A stretch of DNA of 64,000 bases from Aestuariicoccus sp032586235 (GCF_032586235.1 NZ_JAWHTD010000010.1:58693-122692), one strand, 5' to 3'. Counted from the first letter of the stretch, positions 42,747 through 51,426 are shown. Notes: generated by a model not told the origin, from the letters alone. Numbers and translations are program-made.

Positions 42747-43399
42747 GCGCGCAGACGCGCGTGCAGCCTTACATCCTCGGCATAGGTTTTCTCGATCAGT
42801 TTCCGTGTCTTGCGGGACGGCGTTAAAGCCTGACCAGAGGATTTCTTTTCCCAGAACCCGCCTCCGGAGGGCGCGGTTTCCGTCACCTCGTCGATCCAGC
42901 GAAAGACCGGATCGAGCCCGTTTTCCAGCGCGAACAGCTGGTCGCCCTCGCGGATGAACTCGACCTGCGGACGCAGGTGGTTGTCGGCGATCCAGGGATC
43001 GGCGTCCCGCGCGGCCAGCACACGAGGCACCCATTCGTCGAAGGTCAGCGACAGCTTTTCGCCCGCCACCTTGATCCGACGCGCTTTGCCGCCGCGGAAC
43101 GGCCGCGCGAGCCGCTGAAACGGCTTCAAAGGCTCTGACCGCCACAGAAATTCGCTCATCAGCCGCGCCACGGGGTCGCGCAGCACCGCAAAGCGCGCGT
43201 CGAAGAAATCGGGCGCGAAAAGCTGCGAAATCACCGCCTCGTGCAGATGCTGCGGCGTCGCGGCCAGCCCGTCGGGGCGTTCGGGCGTCAGGAACGACAC
43301 CGTCCCCTTGGTGCGCAGATAGGCATCCACGCTGGACCCGCCGGTCTTGGGAATATGCGCGAAATAGATCAGCCTGGTTCCGGCTTTGCAGATCGGCAT
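42743..43399 (-). CDS. Sulfotransferase family protein
   Basis: This 218-residue protein has the PAPS-binding 5'-phosphosulfate loop IYFAHIPKTGGSSVDAYL (about residues 12-29) and the 3'-phosphate motif VLRDPVARLMSEFLW (about 73-87). It belongs to the Sulfotransfer_2/heparan-sulfotransferase-like group that sulfates sugars or polysaccharides. The ATG at 43399 lies seven bases after GGGG and close behind the rpsI terminator. No sugar-polymer genes are nearby. Acceptor unknown. Confidence 0.82.
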   Translation of the reverse strand: MPICKAGTRLIYFAHIPKTGGSSVDAYLRTKGTVSFLTPERPDGLAATPQHLHEAVISQLFAPDFFDARFAVLRDPVARLMSEFLWRSEPLKPFQRLARPFRGGKARRIKVAGEKLSLTFDEWVPRVLAARDADPWIADNHLRPQVEFIREGDQLFALENGLDPVFRWIDEVTETAPSGGGFWEKKSSGQALTPSRKTRKLIEKTYAEDVRLHARLRA

Positions 43400-43415
43400 G
43401 GCCCGCCCCTTCAAT

Positions 43416-43447
43416 AACAAAAGGGGCCGCGACGAATGCGCGGCCCC
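43416..43447 (-). terminator. Intrinsic terminator of rplM-rpsI
   Basis: On the minus strand GGGGCCGCG pairs with CGCGGCCCC over a 7-base loop and is followed by TTTTGTT, 24 bp beyond the rpsI stop. Confidence 0.85.
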
Positions 43448-43470
43448 CCGATGTTCCGTGACAAACGAAA

Positions 43471-43959
43471 TCAGCGCTTGGAGAACTGGAAGCTCCGGCG
43501 CGCCTTGCGCTTACCGTATTTCTTACGCTCGACCACACGGCTGTCGCGGGTCAGGAAGCCCGCCGCCTTGAGCGCGCCGCGCAAGCTGGGATCGTACAGC
43601 TGCAGCGCCTTGGACACGCCGTGCTTGACCGCGCCGGCCTGGCCGGACAGGCCACCGCCCTTGACGGTCGCCATCACGTCGAACTGGTCCTCGGTGCCCG
43701 AAACGGTGAAGGGCTGACGCAGGATCATCTGCAGCACGGGGCGTGCGAAGTAATCCTTCATCTCCTTGCCGTTCACGGTCACCTTGCCCGAGCCCGGCTT
43801 GATCCAGACGCGGGCGACCGCGTCCTTCCGCTTGCCGGTGGCATAGGCGCGACCCAGCGCGTCGCGCACGGGCTCGCGCGGGGCGACTTCGACTTCGGGG
43901 GTGGCTTCGACACCGGCGACGTCCGCCAGCTCTTCCAGAGAATTGATCTGATCGGCCAT
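43471..43959 (-). CDS. rpsI: 30S ribosomal protein S9
   Basis: This 162-residue S9 has the alphaproteobacterial N-terminal acidic extension (about 35 residues) before the conserved core YATGKRKDAVARVWI. The C-terminus RKKYGKRKARRSFQFSKR ends in the universal S-K-R tail that reaches the P-site tRNA. It follows rplM with a two-base gap and is closed by an intrinsic terminator. Confidence 0.98.
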   Translation of the reverse strand: MADQINSLEELADVAGVEATPEVEVAPREPVRDALGRAYATGKRKDAVARVWIKPGSGKVTVNGKEMKDYFARPVLQMILRQPFTVSGTEDQFDVMATVKGGGLSGQAGAVKHGVSKALQLYDPSLRGALKAAGFLTRDSRVVERKKYGKRKARRSFQFSKR

Positions 43960-43961
43960 GA

Positions 43962-44420
43962 TTACACCCGCGTGTTTTTCTTGTTCATCGACTTGACGTC
44001 CAGCACTTCCGGCGACTGCGCCTCGTGCGGATGCTCGGCCCCGGCATAGACGCGCAGGTTGGTCATCTGGCGGCGCGCCAGGCGGTTGCCCGGCAGCATG
44101 CGCTTGACGGCCTGCGTGACCACACGCTCGGGATGCGCGCCTTCCAGGATCTGCTCCTTGGTGCGGCTCTTGATCCCGCCCGGATGGCCGGTGTGCCAGT
44201 AGAAGTTTTCCTGGCGCTTGTTGCCGGTCAGCTGGACCTTGTCGGCGTTGATGATGATGACGTTGTCGCCCATATCCATATGAGGCGTGAAGGACGGCTT
44301 GTGCTTGCCGCGCAGCCGCGTGGCGACGATCGACGCGAGACGGCCCAGAACGACGCCCTCGGCGTCGATCAGGATCCATTTCTTGTCGATGTCTGCCGGA
44401 GTCGCAGAGAAGGTTTTCAT
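43962..44420 (-). CDS. rplM: 50S ribosomal protein L13
   Basis: This 152-residue L13 starts MKTFSATPADIDKKWILIDA and has the conserved LGRLASIVATRLRGKHK and the VVTQAVKRMLPGNRLARRQM signature. It is first in the rplM-rpsI operon. A near-consensus promoter lies upstream (44486-44513). AAGGGTGACCCCACG gives the ribosome site region. Confidence 0.98.
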   Translation of the reverse strand: MKTFSATPADIDKKWILIDAEGVVLGRLASIVATRLRGKHKPSFTPHMDMGDNVIIINADKVQLTGNKRQENFYWHTGHPGGIKSRTKEQILEGAHPERVVTQAVKRMLPGNRLARRQMTNLRVYAGAEHPHEAQSPEVLDVKSMNKKNTRV

Positions 44421-44485
44421 CGTGGGGTCACCCTTGGTTCAAGTTTCAGGCGCGGGAACGGCCCGGCCGAAATTCCGATGGGCGG

Positions 44486-44513
44486 GTTATAAACGTCGCC
44501 CGCGCACGGTCAA
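44486..44513 (-). promoter_or_regulatory. Sigma70-type promoter of rplM-rpsI
   Basis: On the minus strand TTGACC (44513-44508), a 16-bp spacer and TATAAC (44491-44486) make a strong housekeeping promoter 66 bp upstream of the rplM ATG. Confidence 0.75.
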
Positions 44514-44583
44514 GCGCGATAATCCCGAATTTTATATTAGATTTCAGTGCCTTGCAAAATAGGTATCTATTTACCCCATAAAA

Positions 44584-45996
44584 TCACACCGCGATCCGCT
44601 CAGGTGGATTGTCCAGCAGGACCCGCAGCCGTTCCAGCGCGGCCTCAAAGCTTTTCAGGCTCACGCCGCCGTTCACCGTCAGCCGGACCGCATGGGGCGG
44701 CGCGCCTTCTCGGGTGGCGAAATCCTCGGCCGTGCGGATGCGGACGCCCTCGGCCTCGGCGGCGCGGGCGAAGGTGCTGGCGCGCCAGCCCGCGGGCAGG
44801 GTCAGCCAGACGAACTGGACGTCCTCGCGCCAGTTCAGATCGTAGCGTCCCAGGATGTTGACCATCGCGCGCACATAGCCCGCCACGGCGCGACGCACTT
44901 CCCGCAGCAGATGCGGCGTGTCGGGGTGATTCAGCAGCAGCGCGGCCACATCGGTGATCGGCGTCGCCAGACCGAAGAACCCGTGCTCGGCCGCGCGCCG
45001 AAGCCGCGCCGCCTGTTCCTCGGGGGCTATGGCGAAACCGAACCGAAGCGCCGGCGTCACGGCCTTGGACAGCGACGACACATACCAGCCCCGCTCGGGC
45101 GCCAGCGCGCGAAACGAGGGCCCGTGCACCGGACCCAGGCGATAGCAATCGTCCTCCAGGATCTGCAGGCCGCACCGCCGCGCCACCTCGGCCAGCGCCT
45201 CGCGCCGGGCGGTGGGCATGCAGATCAGCGTGGGGTTCTGGACCTCTGCCGACAGGCAGACGAGCTGCGCCCCGGTGCGGCGCGCGATCTCTTCCAGCGC
45301 GTAGGGAATCATCCCCTGCGCGTCCATCGGCACCGACACGACCTCGGCGCGCATCAACTCGGCCGCGCGGCGAAAGCCGGGATAGGCCAGTTCCTCGATC
45401 AGCACCACGGGCCGCCGCCCCTCCAGCACCGCCTGCATCACCATCGTGATCGCGCTTTGCCCGCCGTGCGACAGCACCACGTCCTCGGCGCCGAACCGCC
45501 CGAGCACCGGTTCGGACAGATACCGCGCGACCGCCTCGCGGGCGGGCAAGCAGCCGCTGTGGGTCGGGTAATGCATGATACCAGACGGCGGATCCTGAGC
45601 CACCTGCGCCAGCAGCGTTCGCACCAGCCGCGCCTGCCCGACATTGGGCAGATGCGGCGAAACAAGATTGACCTCGTAGACGTCGCCGCCCTGGCCATGG
45701 GGCACCGCATCGACGTCGACCCAAGGGTCGGCGCCGCGCTCGGGCCGTGGTTGCGACACAAAGGTGCCGCGGCCGACCTCGGCCTGCAGCAGGCCCTCGT
45801 CGGTCAGGATCGTATAGGCCCGCGCCACCGTGCCCGGCGTCATCCCCAGCCGCCACGCCAGATCGCGCACCGGCGGCAGCCGTTCGCCAACGTCCAGCCG
45901 GCCCTGCGACACGCCCCGGCGGATCGCCTCGGCCACGGCGCGGTATTTCGGGCCATGGGCCTCGGTCTCATAGAGATCCAGAATTGTATCCATCAC
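44584..45996 (-). CDS. MocR-family PLP-dependent transcriptional regulator
   Basis: This 470-residue regulator has a GntR-type winged helix (residues 13-80: AEAIRRGVSQGRLDVGERLP, VRDLAWRLGMTPGTVARAY) fused to a class I aminotransferase-like domain. The PLP-binding lysine is in SSLSKAVTPALRFGF (about residue 315). MocR proteins regulate vitamin B6, GABA or amino-acid genes and often themselves. It is divergent from a DUF1127 gene; the 95-bp gap contains TTGTAC repeats within overlapping promoters. The start is MMDTILD at 45996 or the second Met. Confidence 0.9.
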   Translation of the reverse strand: MMDTILDLYETEAHGPKYRAVAEAIRRGVSQGRLDVGERLPPVRDLAWRLGMTPGTVARAYTILTDEGLLQAEVGRGTFVSQPRPERGADPWVDVDAVPHGQGGDVYEVNLVSPHLPNVGQARLVRTLLAQVAQDPPSGIMHYPTHSGCLPAREAVARYLSEPVLGRFGAEDVVLSHGGQSAITMVMQAVLEGRRPVVLIEELAYPGFRRAAELMRAEVVSVPMDAQGMIPYALEEIARRTGAQLVCLSAEVQNPTLICMPTARREALAEVARRCGLQILEDDCYRLGPVHGPSFRALAPERGWYVSSLSKAVTPALRFGFAIAPEEQAARLRRAAEHGFFGLATPITDVAALLLNHPDTPHLLREVRRAVAGYVRAMVNILGRYDLNWREDVQFVWLTLPAGWRASTFARAAEAEGVRIRTAEDFATREGAPPHAVRLTVNGGVSLKSFEAALERLRVLLDNPPERIAV

Positions 45997-46027
45997 AATG
46001 CTTACCTCGACAGCATTACAATCCGTA

Positions 46028-46075
46028 TTGTACGGTATCTTTGTACCGATGAGCGTACGATTGTGTCAATACAAT
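46028..46075. promoter_or_regulatory. Overlapping divergent promoters with TTGTAC repeats (candidate MocR operator)
   Basis: Minus strand: TTGACA (46069-46064), 18-bp spacer, TACAAA (46045-46040) towards mocR. Plus strand: TACAAT (46070-46075) towards the DUF1127 gene. TTGTAC occurs at 46028-46033 and 46041-46046, 13 bp apart, with an inverted CGTACGA at 46054-46060. Repeats placed on the -10 region of mocR suggest autorepression. Confidence 0.55.
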
Positions 46076-46091
46076 TCACGAGGAGCTTCCC

Positions 46092-46316
46092 ATGGCACAG
46101 ACCACACAAACCCCGCTGCTGGCCGCACTCTCGGCTTCCCCCCGCCTGCCCGCCCTGTCGGTTCTGGCGCTGCGCGTGGCCGTGGTCATCGCCAAGTGGA
46201 GCACGCATAACCGCACCCGCGTGGCATTGGGCGATCTGGACGATCATCTGTTGCGCGACGTCGGGCTGGACAGACGGACGGCCTTCGTCGAATCCCGGCG
46301 GTGGTTCTGGCAATAA
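46092..46316 (+). CDS. DUF1127 family small protein
   Basis: This 74-residue protein has the C-terminal DUF1127 (YjiS-like) motif: the Arg-rich helix ends in HNRTRVALGDLDDHLLRDVGLD, which is LxxLdDhlLrDiGl. Such short proteins in alphaproteobacteria bind RNA or affect phosphate, carbon and stress responses. A GAGGAG ribosome site lies before the ATG, and a textbook terminator follows. It is divergent from the MocR regulator, a plausible controller. Confidence 0.85.
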   Translation: MAQTTQTPLLAALSASPRLPALSVLALRVAVVIAKWSTHNRTRVALGDLDDHLLRDVGLDRRTAFVESRRWFWQ

Positions 46317-46344
46317 CTGCCGCCTCCTTCATACTTCCTGGACT

Positions 46345-46374
46345 GGGCGCGGGCCTTCCCGCGCCCCTTTTTTT
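46345..46374 (+). terminator. Intrinsic terminator after the DUF1127 gene
   Basis: GGGCGCGGG and CCCGCGCCC form a perfect 9-bp stem with a CCTT loop, followed by CTTTTTTT. It lies 28 bp after the stop codon. Confidence 0.93.
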
Positions 46375-46378
46375 GCCC

Positions 46379-46798
46379 TTACCGCCGGGGCGGAATCGCA
46401 TAGGTCAAGGACGCATGCGCGACCGGCTCGCGCCCGCCCTCTGAATACAGCAGAACATCCGTCACGCTCAGGCTGCGCCCCAGCTTCAGCACCCGCGCCT
46501 CGGCCAGCACGTCGCGGCCCGCCTCGGGCTTGCGCATGAAGTCGATGGAACAATGCGTCGTCACCGTCAGCGCCTCGCGCCCGATGCGCGCCATCGTGGC
46601 CACATAGGCCGCCACATCCGCCAGGCTGAACATCGCCGGGCCCGACACCGTGCCGCCCGGCCGCAAATGCCGGTCGTGCGCATGCAACCGCATCACCAGC
46701 AGTTCCGCATCCATCCGGTCGATCCCGAACATACCCTCGACCTGCGGGAAAACCTCGGTCAGAAAGGCCTCCATTTCGGGGATCGTGAATTTCAGCAT
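46379..46798 (-). CDS. PaaI-like hotdog-fold thioesterase
   Basis: This 139-residue hotdog-fold protein acts on acyl-CoA-type thioesters. The typical segment LRPGGTVSGPAMFSLADVAAYVA (in part) carries the catalytic Asp and HRHLRPGG-like helix start. TTHCSIDFMRKP and the strand GRSLSVTDVLLYSEGG follow. The ATG at 46798 is preceded by GGAGG; an upstream GTG is less well placed. It is divergent from an enoyl-CoA hydratase gene 53 bp away, consistent with acyl-CoA metabolism. Substrate unknown. Confidence 0.85.
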   Translation of the reverse strand: MLKFTIPEMEAFLTEVFPQVEGMFGIDRMDAELLVMRLHAHDRHLRPGGTVSGPAMFSLADVAAYVATMARIGREALTVTTHCSIDFMRKPEAGRDVLAEARVLKLGRSLSVTDVLLYSEGGREPVAHASLTYAIPPRR

Positions 46799-46851
46799 GC
46801 ACACCTCCTGCGCTCGCGCTAGACTTCACCCAAACACGACCGGAGAACAAG

Positions 46852-47640
46852 ATGCCCCTGCTCAACCGCACCGACACCGACCACATCGCGCATCTGCACA
46901 TGAACGCGCCCGAACGGCTGAACGCGCTCAGCGACGAAATGCTCGCCGCGCTGCAAGAGCAGATCGACGCCCTCAAGGACGACCGCCAAATCCGCGCGGT
47001 GATCCTGTCGGGTGCGGGCAAGGCGTTCTGCGCCGGGCATGATCTCAAGCAGATGACCGCCGGGCGGCAGGCCGAGGACGGCGGGCGCGCCTATTTCGCC
47101 GATCTCTTCAAGCGCTGCAGCCGGGTAATGACGGGGCTGCAATCCCTGCCCCAGCCGGTCATCGCCCGGGTCCACGGGATCGCCACCGCCGCGGGCTGCC
47201 AGCTGGTCGCCTCCTGCGATCTGGCCGTCGCGGCCGAGGGCACGCGCTTCGGCGTCAACGGGGTCAACATCGGGCTCTTCTGCTCGACGCCCATGGTGGC
47301 GCTCAGCCGCAACATCCCGCGCAAACACGCCTTCGAGATGCTGACCACCGGCGCCTTCATCGACGCCGCCCGCGCCGCCGAACTGGGGCTGGTGAACCGC
47401 GTCGTCCCGCCGCAGGACCTCGAGAAGAGCGCGGTCGCGCTCGCCGAGACGGTCGCGGCGAAATTGTCCGCCGCGGTCAAGATCGGCAAATCCGCCTTCT
47501 ACGACCAGCTGCAGATGCCGCTAGATCAGGCCTATGCCTTCACCGGCGAGGTCATGGTCGAAAACATGCTCTGGCGCGACACCGAGGAAGGCATCGCCGC
47601 CTTCCTCGAAAAGCGCCCGCCGGACTGGCAGGGCAGCTGA
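46852..47640 (+). CDS. Enoyl-CoA hydratase/isomerase family protein
   Basis: This 262-residue crotonase-fold enzyme has the CoA-binding/oxyanion-hole segments AVILSGAGKAFCAGHDLKQM (in part, about residues 46-65) and VIARVHGIATAAGCQLVASCDL (in part). The second catalytic glutamate of classical hydratases, normally followed by GxxP, is not clear (GVNIGLFCST), so hydratase activity is uncertain. The pattern resembles the ECHDC3-like subgroup. GGAG precedes the ATG. It lies 42 bp before trmFO. Confidence 0.85.
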   Translation: MPLLNRTDTDHIAHLHMNAPERLNALSDEMLAALQEQIDALKDDRQIRAVILSGAGKAFCAGHDLKQMTAGRQAEDGGRAYFADLFKRCSRVMTGLQSLPQPVIARVHGIATAAGCQLVASCDLAVAAEGTRFGVNGVNIGLFCSTPMVALSRNIPRKHAFEMLTTGAFIDAARAAELGLVNRVVPPQDLEKSAVALAETVAAKLSAAVKIGKSAFYDQLQMPLDQAYAFTGEVMVENMLWRDTEEGIAAFLEKRPPDWQGS

Positions 47641-47682
47641 CGCCCCCGTGACAAGGCGGCGCGCAGCCGCTAAAGGGGCGTC

Positions 47683-49047
47683 ATGGACAAGACATTGCAT
47701 ATCGTCGGCGGCGGCATGGCCGGATCCGAGGCCGCTTGGCAGGCCGCCAACCGCGGCCTCGACGTGGTTATTCACGAGATGCGCCCAAAGGTGAAGACCT
47801 TCGCGCATCGCACTGGAAACCTTGGGGAAATGGTCTGCTCGAACTCGTTCCGCTCGGACGATCACGAACAGAACGCCGTGGGGCAGCTGCATTGGGAGAT
47901 GCTGCAAGCCGGCGGGCTGATCATGCAGACCGCCCATGCCCACCGCCTGCCCGCCGGCGGTGCGCTCGCCGTGGACCGCGATCCGTTCGCCCAAGCCGTG
48001 ACGGATGCCTTAACTTCGCATCCCAACATCCGGATTTCGAACGAGGAAATAGACACTCTTCCCGACAGCGGCCAGTGGATTTTCGCCACCGGCCCGCTGA
48101 CCTCCGACGCGCTCGGCCGCGCCATCGCCGCCGAGACCGGGACCGAGGCGCTGGCCTTCTTCGACGCTATCGCCCCCATCGTCTATGCCGACACGATCGA
48201 CATGAGCATCGCCTGGCGGCAGTCGCGCTACGACAAGGGCGAGACCGAGGCCGAGCAGAAGGCCTATATCAACTGCCCCATGACCCGCGATCAATACGAG
48301 GCCTTCATCGACGCGCTGCTGGCCGCCGACAAGACCGAGTTTCACGAAGGTGAAACCGCCGGTTATTTCGACGGCTGCCTGCCCATCGAGGTGATGGCCG
48401 AACGCGGGCGCGAAACCCTGCGGCACGGGCCGATGAAGCCCGTAGGCCTGACCAATCCGCATGCGCCCGACGTCAAACCCCACGCCGTGGTGCAGCTGCG
48501 CCGCGACAACGCGCTGGGGACGCTCTACAACATCGTCGGCTTTCAGACCAAGATGAAGTACGGCGCGCAGAAGGCTGTTTTCAATATGATTCCCGGACTG
48601 ATCGACGCGCAGTTCGCGCGCCTTGGCGGCATTCACCGCAACACCTTCCTGAACGCGCCGACGCTGCTTGACGCCCAGATGCGCCTGCGTTCACGGCCCA
48701 ACATCCGCTTCGCAGGCCAGATCACCGGGGTCGAGGGCTATGTCGAATCTGCCGCCATGGGGCTCGTTGCGGGGCGTATGGCCGCCGCCGAGATACTTGG
48801 GCAGGTGCTGCCCACAGTGCCGCAGGACAGCGCCCACGGCGCGCTGATCCACCACATCACCGGCGGGGCCGAGGCCAAAACCTTCCAACCGATGAACGTC
48901 AATTTCGGGCTCTTCCGCCCGGTGGACGGTCTGAAAGGTGGACGGCGCGGGCGCAAGGACCGCTACAAGGCCTATACCGACCGCGCCAAAGCGGCGTGGT
49001 CTTCCTGGCTCGGCGCGCAGACACTGGACGAAACCGCGGCGGAATGA
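47683..49047 (+). CDS. trmFO: Methylenetetrahydrofolate-tRNA-(uracil-5-)-methyltransferase TrmFO
   Basis: This 454-residue folate- and FAD-dependent enzyme makes m5U54 in tRNA. The FAD-binding motif is LHIVGGGMAGSEAAWQA, followed by the TrmFO-specific EMVCSNSFRSDD and INCPMTRDQYEAF. The C-terminal GRRGRKDRYKAYTDRAKAAW closes the protein. AAAGGGG precedes the ATG. The following methyltransferase gene begins 13 bp after its stop. Confidence 0.96.
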   Translation: MDKTLHIVGGGMAGSEAAWQAANRGLDVVIHEMRPKVKTFAHRTGNLGEMVCSNSFRSDDHEQNAVGQLHWEMLQAGGLIMQTAHAHRLPAGGALAVDRDPFAQAVTDALTSHPNIRISNEEIDTLPDSGQWIFATGPLTSDALGRAIAAETGTEALAFFDAIAPIVYADTIDMSIAWRQSRYDKGETEAEQKAYINCPMTRDQYEAFIDALLAADKTEFHEGETAGYFDGCLPIEVMAERGRETLRHGPMKPVGLTNPHAPDVKPHAVVQLRRDNALGTLYNIVGFQTKMKYGAQKAVFNMIPGLIDAQFARLGGIHRNTFLNAPTLLDAQMRLRSRPNIRFAGQITGVEGYVESAAMGLVAGRMAAAEILGQVLPTVPQDSAHGALIHHITGGAEAKTFQPMNVNFGLFRPVDGLKGGRRGRKDRYKAYTDRAKAAWSSWLGAQTLDETAAE

Positions 49048-49060
49048 CTATGCTGCGCCC

Positions 49061-49666
49061 ATGACGGACAGCTTTCTAGACAAGGTCTACGCGGCCCGCA
49101 CGGCGGAAGAAACGCGCGCGGTTTATGACGCCTGGTCAAAGAGTTACGAGGCGGAAGTTGCCGAAAACGGCTATGCCACACCGGGCCGTTGCGCCGCCGC
49201 CCTGCATGCGATCATGGCCGACACGAACGCGCCCATCCTCGATTTCGGCTGCGGTACGGGCCTGTCGGGGCTCGCGCTGCGCCTGGCCGGCTTTACCGTG
49301 ATCGACGGGCTGGATCTGTCCCCCGACATGCTTGCCATCGCCCGCGACAAGGGCCTCTACCGCGATCTGTCGCAGACGCAGGCCAATGATCCCTTGCCCC
49401 GTGGTTACGCGGCCATTGCAGCCATCGGCGTCATCGGCGCCGGGGCCGCGCCTTTGGCCGTGCTGGACCGCATCATCGACGCGCTGGAGCCCGGCGGTTT
49501 CACCGTCTTCAGCTTCAATGACCACACGCTGGAGGATCCGAGCTATCAGGCTCGGGTCGAAGCGCTGATGGCGGACGGCACGGTCACCGAACGTTTTCGC
49601 GAACATGGACCCCACCTGCCCGGCCGCGACTTGAACGCAACCGTCTATGTGCTTGAGAAAAATTGA
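49061..49666 (+). CDS. Class I SAM-dependent methyltransferase
   Basis: This 201-residue protein has motif I ILDFGCGTGLSGLAL (about residues 59-73) and the acidic loop GLDLSPDMLAIARDKG, with motif post-I/II-like DLSQTQANDPLP. It opens with AVYDAWSKSYEAEVAENGYATP, like methyltransferases acting on small molecules. It sits between trmFO and gluQ and its stop overlaps the gluQ TTG start. Substrate unknown. Confidence 0.87.
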   Translation: MTDSFLDKVYAARTAEETRAVYDAWSKSYEAEVAENGYATPGRCAAALHAIMADTNAPILDFGCGTGLSGLALRLAGFTVIDGLDLSPDMLAIARDKGLYRDLSQTQANDPLPRGYAAIAAIGVIGAGAAPLAVLDRIIDALEPGGFTVFSFNDHTLEDPSYQARVEALMADGTVTERFREHGPHLPGRDLNATVYVLEKN

Positions 49667-50511
49667 TATTCGTCACGCGCTTTGCCCCGTCGCCAACCGG
49701 CCCACTACATCTCGGCCACGCCTTTTCCGCGCTTCTGGCGCATGACCGCGCACGGTCCGAAGGCGGGCAATTCTTGCTGCGGATCGAGGATATCGACACC
49801 ACCCGATCACGCCCCGAATGGGAGGCGCAGATCTACGACGATCTGCACTGGCTGGAGATCGACTGGGATGCGCCGCCCATGCGTCAGTCGGAACGGGTCG
49901 GCGCCTATGAGGCGGCGCTCGACAGGCTTTGGGGCGCGGGGCTGCTTTACCCCTGCAGCTGCACCCGGCGCGACATCGCCGCCGCCACCGCCGCGCCGCA
50001 GGAGGGTGACCCGCCGCTGATCGGACCCGACGGGCTGGTCTATCCCGGCACCTGCCGCGACAAACCGCGCCCGCCCCGGCGACCCGGCGGCGAAGCCTTG
50101 CGGATCGACATGAGGAAAGCACTGGAAAGGATTGACCCCAATATCGTTTTCCGCGAAGAGACCCGCCCCGATCCGATCCACCGCGCCGCCCAGACAATGA
50201 TCGAAGAGGTCGGCGATGTGGTCCTGTCGCGCCGGGATTTCGTCGGGTCCTATCACCTTTCGGTGGTTCTGGACGACGCGGCGCAGGGCATCACCCATGT
50301 GATCCGGGGCGCGGATCTGTTTGACGCGACACCAATTCACGTGATGCTGCAACGGCTGTTGGGACTGCCGACGCCGGTCTACCACCACCACCGGCTGATC
50401 CGCGACGAGACCGGGCGGCGGCTGGCCAAACGCGACGATGCCCGCGCCATCGCCACCTACCGCGCCGAAGGGCGGACGCCCGCCGACATCCGCGCGATGG
50501 TCGGGTTATGA
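49663..50511 (+). CDS. gluQ: Glutamyl-Q tRNA(Asp) synthetase
   Basis: This 282-residue truncated GluRS paralogue glutamylates queuosine at position 34 of tRNA-Asp. The class I HIGH motif is TRFAPSPTGPLHLGHAFSAL (in part), and the KMSKS-like motif is RRLAKRDDA. The zinc ligand segments CSCTRRD and PGTCRD are present, and no anticodon-binding domain follows. The start is a TTG at 49663 overlapping the previous stop (TTGA). The 3' end overlaps convergent hisI by six bases. Its target tRNA-Asp is encoded twice at the right end of the window. Confidence 0.93.
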   Translation: MIFVTRFAPSPTGPLHLGHAFSALLAHDRARSEGGQFLLRIEDIDTTRSRPEWEAQIYDDLHWLEIDWDAPPMRQSERVGAYEAALDRLWGAGLLYPCSCTRRDIAAATAAPQEGDPPLIGPDGLVYPGTCRDKPRPPRRPGGEALRIDMRKALERIDPNIVFREETRPDPIHRAAQTMIEEVGDVVLSRRDFVGSYHLSVVLDDAAQGITHVIRGADLFDATPIHVMLQRLLGLPTPVYHHHRLIRDETGRRLAKRDDARAIATYRAEGRTPADIRAMVGL

Positions 50512-50871
50512 CGACGCGACCGGCCCCATCAGCTCGGTTTCCTCGCCGCCGGTGACCGAGGTGTAGAAACAGACGCGGCGATTCGTATGGCAGGCCGGCC
50601 CGGTCTGGCGCACCACCGCGAGCAGGCAATCGCGGTCGCAATCGACCCGCAGATCCAGCAGTTCCTGCACATGGCCCGAGCTTTCGCCCTTGACCCAGAA
50701 GGCCTGGCGCGAGCGCGACCAATAGGTCACGCGGCCGGTCTCAAGCGTGCGCGCCACCGACTCGGCGTTCATCCAGGCCATCATCAGGACCTGCCCCGTG
50801 GCGCTGTCCTGCGCGACGCAGGGGATCAGGCCGCGGTCGTCATAGACCAAAGTCGCGGGGTCGAAGGGCAT
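50506..50871 (-). CDS. hisI: Phosphoribosyl-AMP cyclohydrolase
   Basis: This 121-residue enzyme catalyses the third step of histidine biosynthesis. It has VLMMAWMNAESVARTLETG, YWSRSRQAFWVKGESSGH and the metal-binding motif RVDCDRDCLL, with a further Cys in QTGPACHTNRRVCFY. It is the single-domain form without HisE. It overlaps gluQ at its 3' end and is divergent from the IscU-like gene by 67 bp. Confidence 0.96.
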   Translation of the reverse strand: MPFDPATLVYDDRGLIPCVAQDSATGQVLMMAWMNAESVARTLETGRVTYWSRSRQAFWVKGESSGHVQELLDLRVDCDRDCLLAVVRQTGPACHTNRRVCFYTSVTGGEETELMGPVASS

Positions 50872-50938
50872 GACAAAAACCTTTTTGCATCCGTAAACTC
50901 AGCCCCTAGATATGAGGGACATCGCAAAAGGGAAAGCC

Positions 50939-51391
50939 ATGTCCGGCGACAACGATCTGATCAAGCTCTATTCGCAACGCATCCTGGCGCTGACCGCCGA
51001 CATGCCGCGCACCGAACGGCTGAGCGACCCGGACGCGACGGTCAAGAAACGCTCGCCGCTCTGCGGGTCGACGGTGACGGTCGATCTTAAGATGGCGGAC
51101 GGCCGCGTTGTGGACTACGGGCAGGACGTCAAGGCCTGCGCCCTGGGCCAGGCGGCGGCGTCTGTCGTGGGGGCCGCGATCGTGGGCTGCACGGCGGACC
51201 AGATCGCCCAGGCGCGCGACGAATTGCGCGCGATGCTGAAATCCGACGGCCCCACCCCCTCGGCCCCGTTCGAAGAGCTCGAGGTTCTGCGCCCCGCCGC
51301 TGCCTACAAGAACCGCCACGCGTCGATTCTGCTGACGCTCGACGCCGCGAGCGAGGCCGCGCATCAGGCCGAGGCCGCGCAGAGCGCATAA
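50939..51391 (+). CDS. Iron-sulfur cluster assembly scaffold protein (IscU/NifU-N-like)
   Basis: This 150-residue protein has two of the usual scaffold cysteines in context, KKRSPLCGSTVTVDLKM and GQDVKACALGQAAAS. It has the family layout of an N-terminal helix (DLIKLYSQRILALTADMP) and a central beta sheet. A third Cys (VGCTADQIAQ) may complete the site. It is shorter and more divergent than true IscU, so cluster assembly is an inference. GGGAAAG precedes the ATG at 50939. Confidence 0.82.
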   Translation: MSGDNDLIKLYSQRILALTADMPRTERLSDPDATVKKRSPLCGSTVTVDLKMADGRVVDYGQDVKACALGQAAASVVGAAIVGCTADQIAQARDELRAMLKSDGPTPSAPFEELEVLRPAAAYKNRHASILLTLDAASEAAHQAEAAQSA

Positions 51392-51426
51392 AAAAACCGC
51401 CGCGCTCCGGGACAGGAGGCGGCGGT
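51391..51426. terminator. Intrinsic terminator between convergent small genes
   Basis: The stem ACCGCCGC-CTCC with GGAGGCGGCGGT (one bulged G, 6-base loop) has AAAAAA on its left side. It gives a T-run when read on the minus strand and therefore mainly serves the 40-residue protein gene. Nothing else is seen between 51427 and 51570. Confidence 0.7.
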
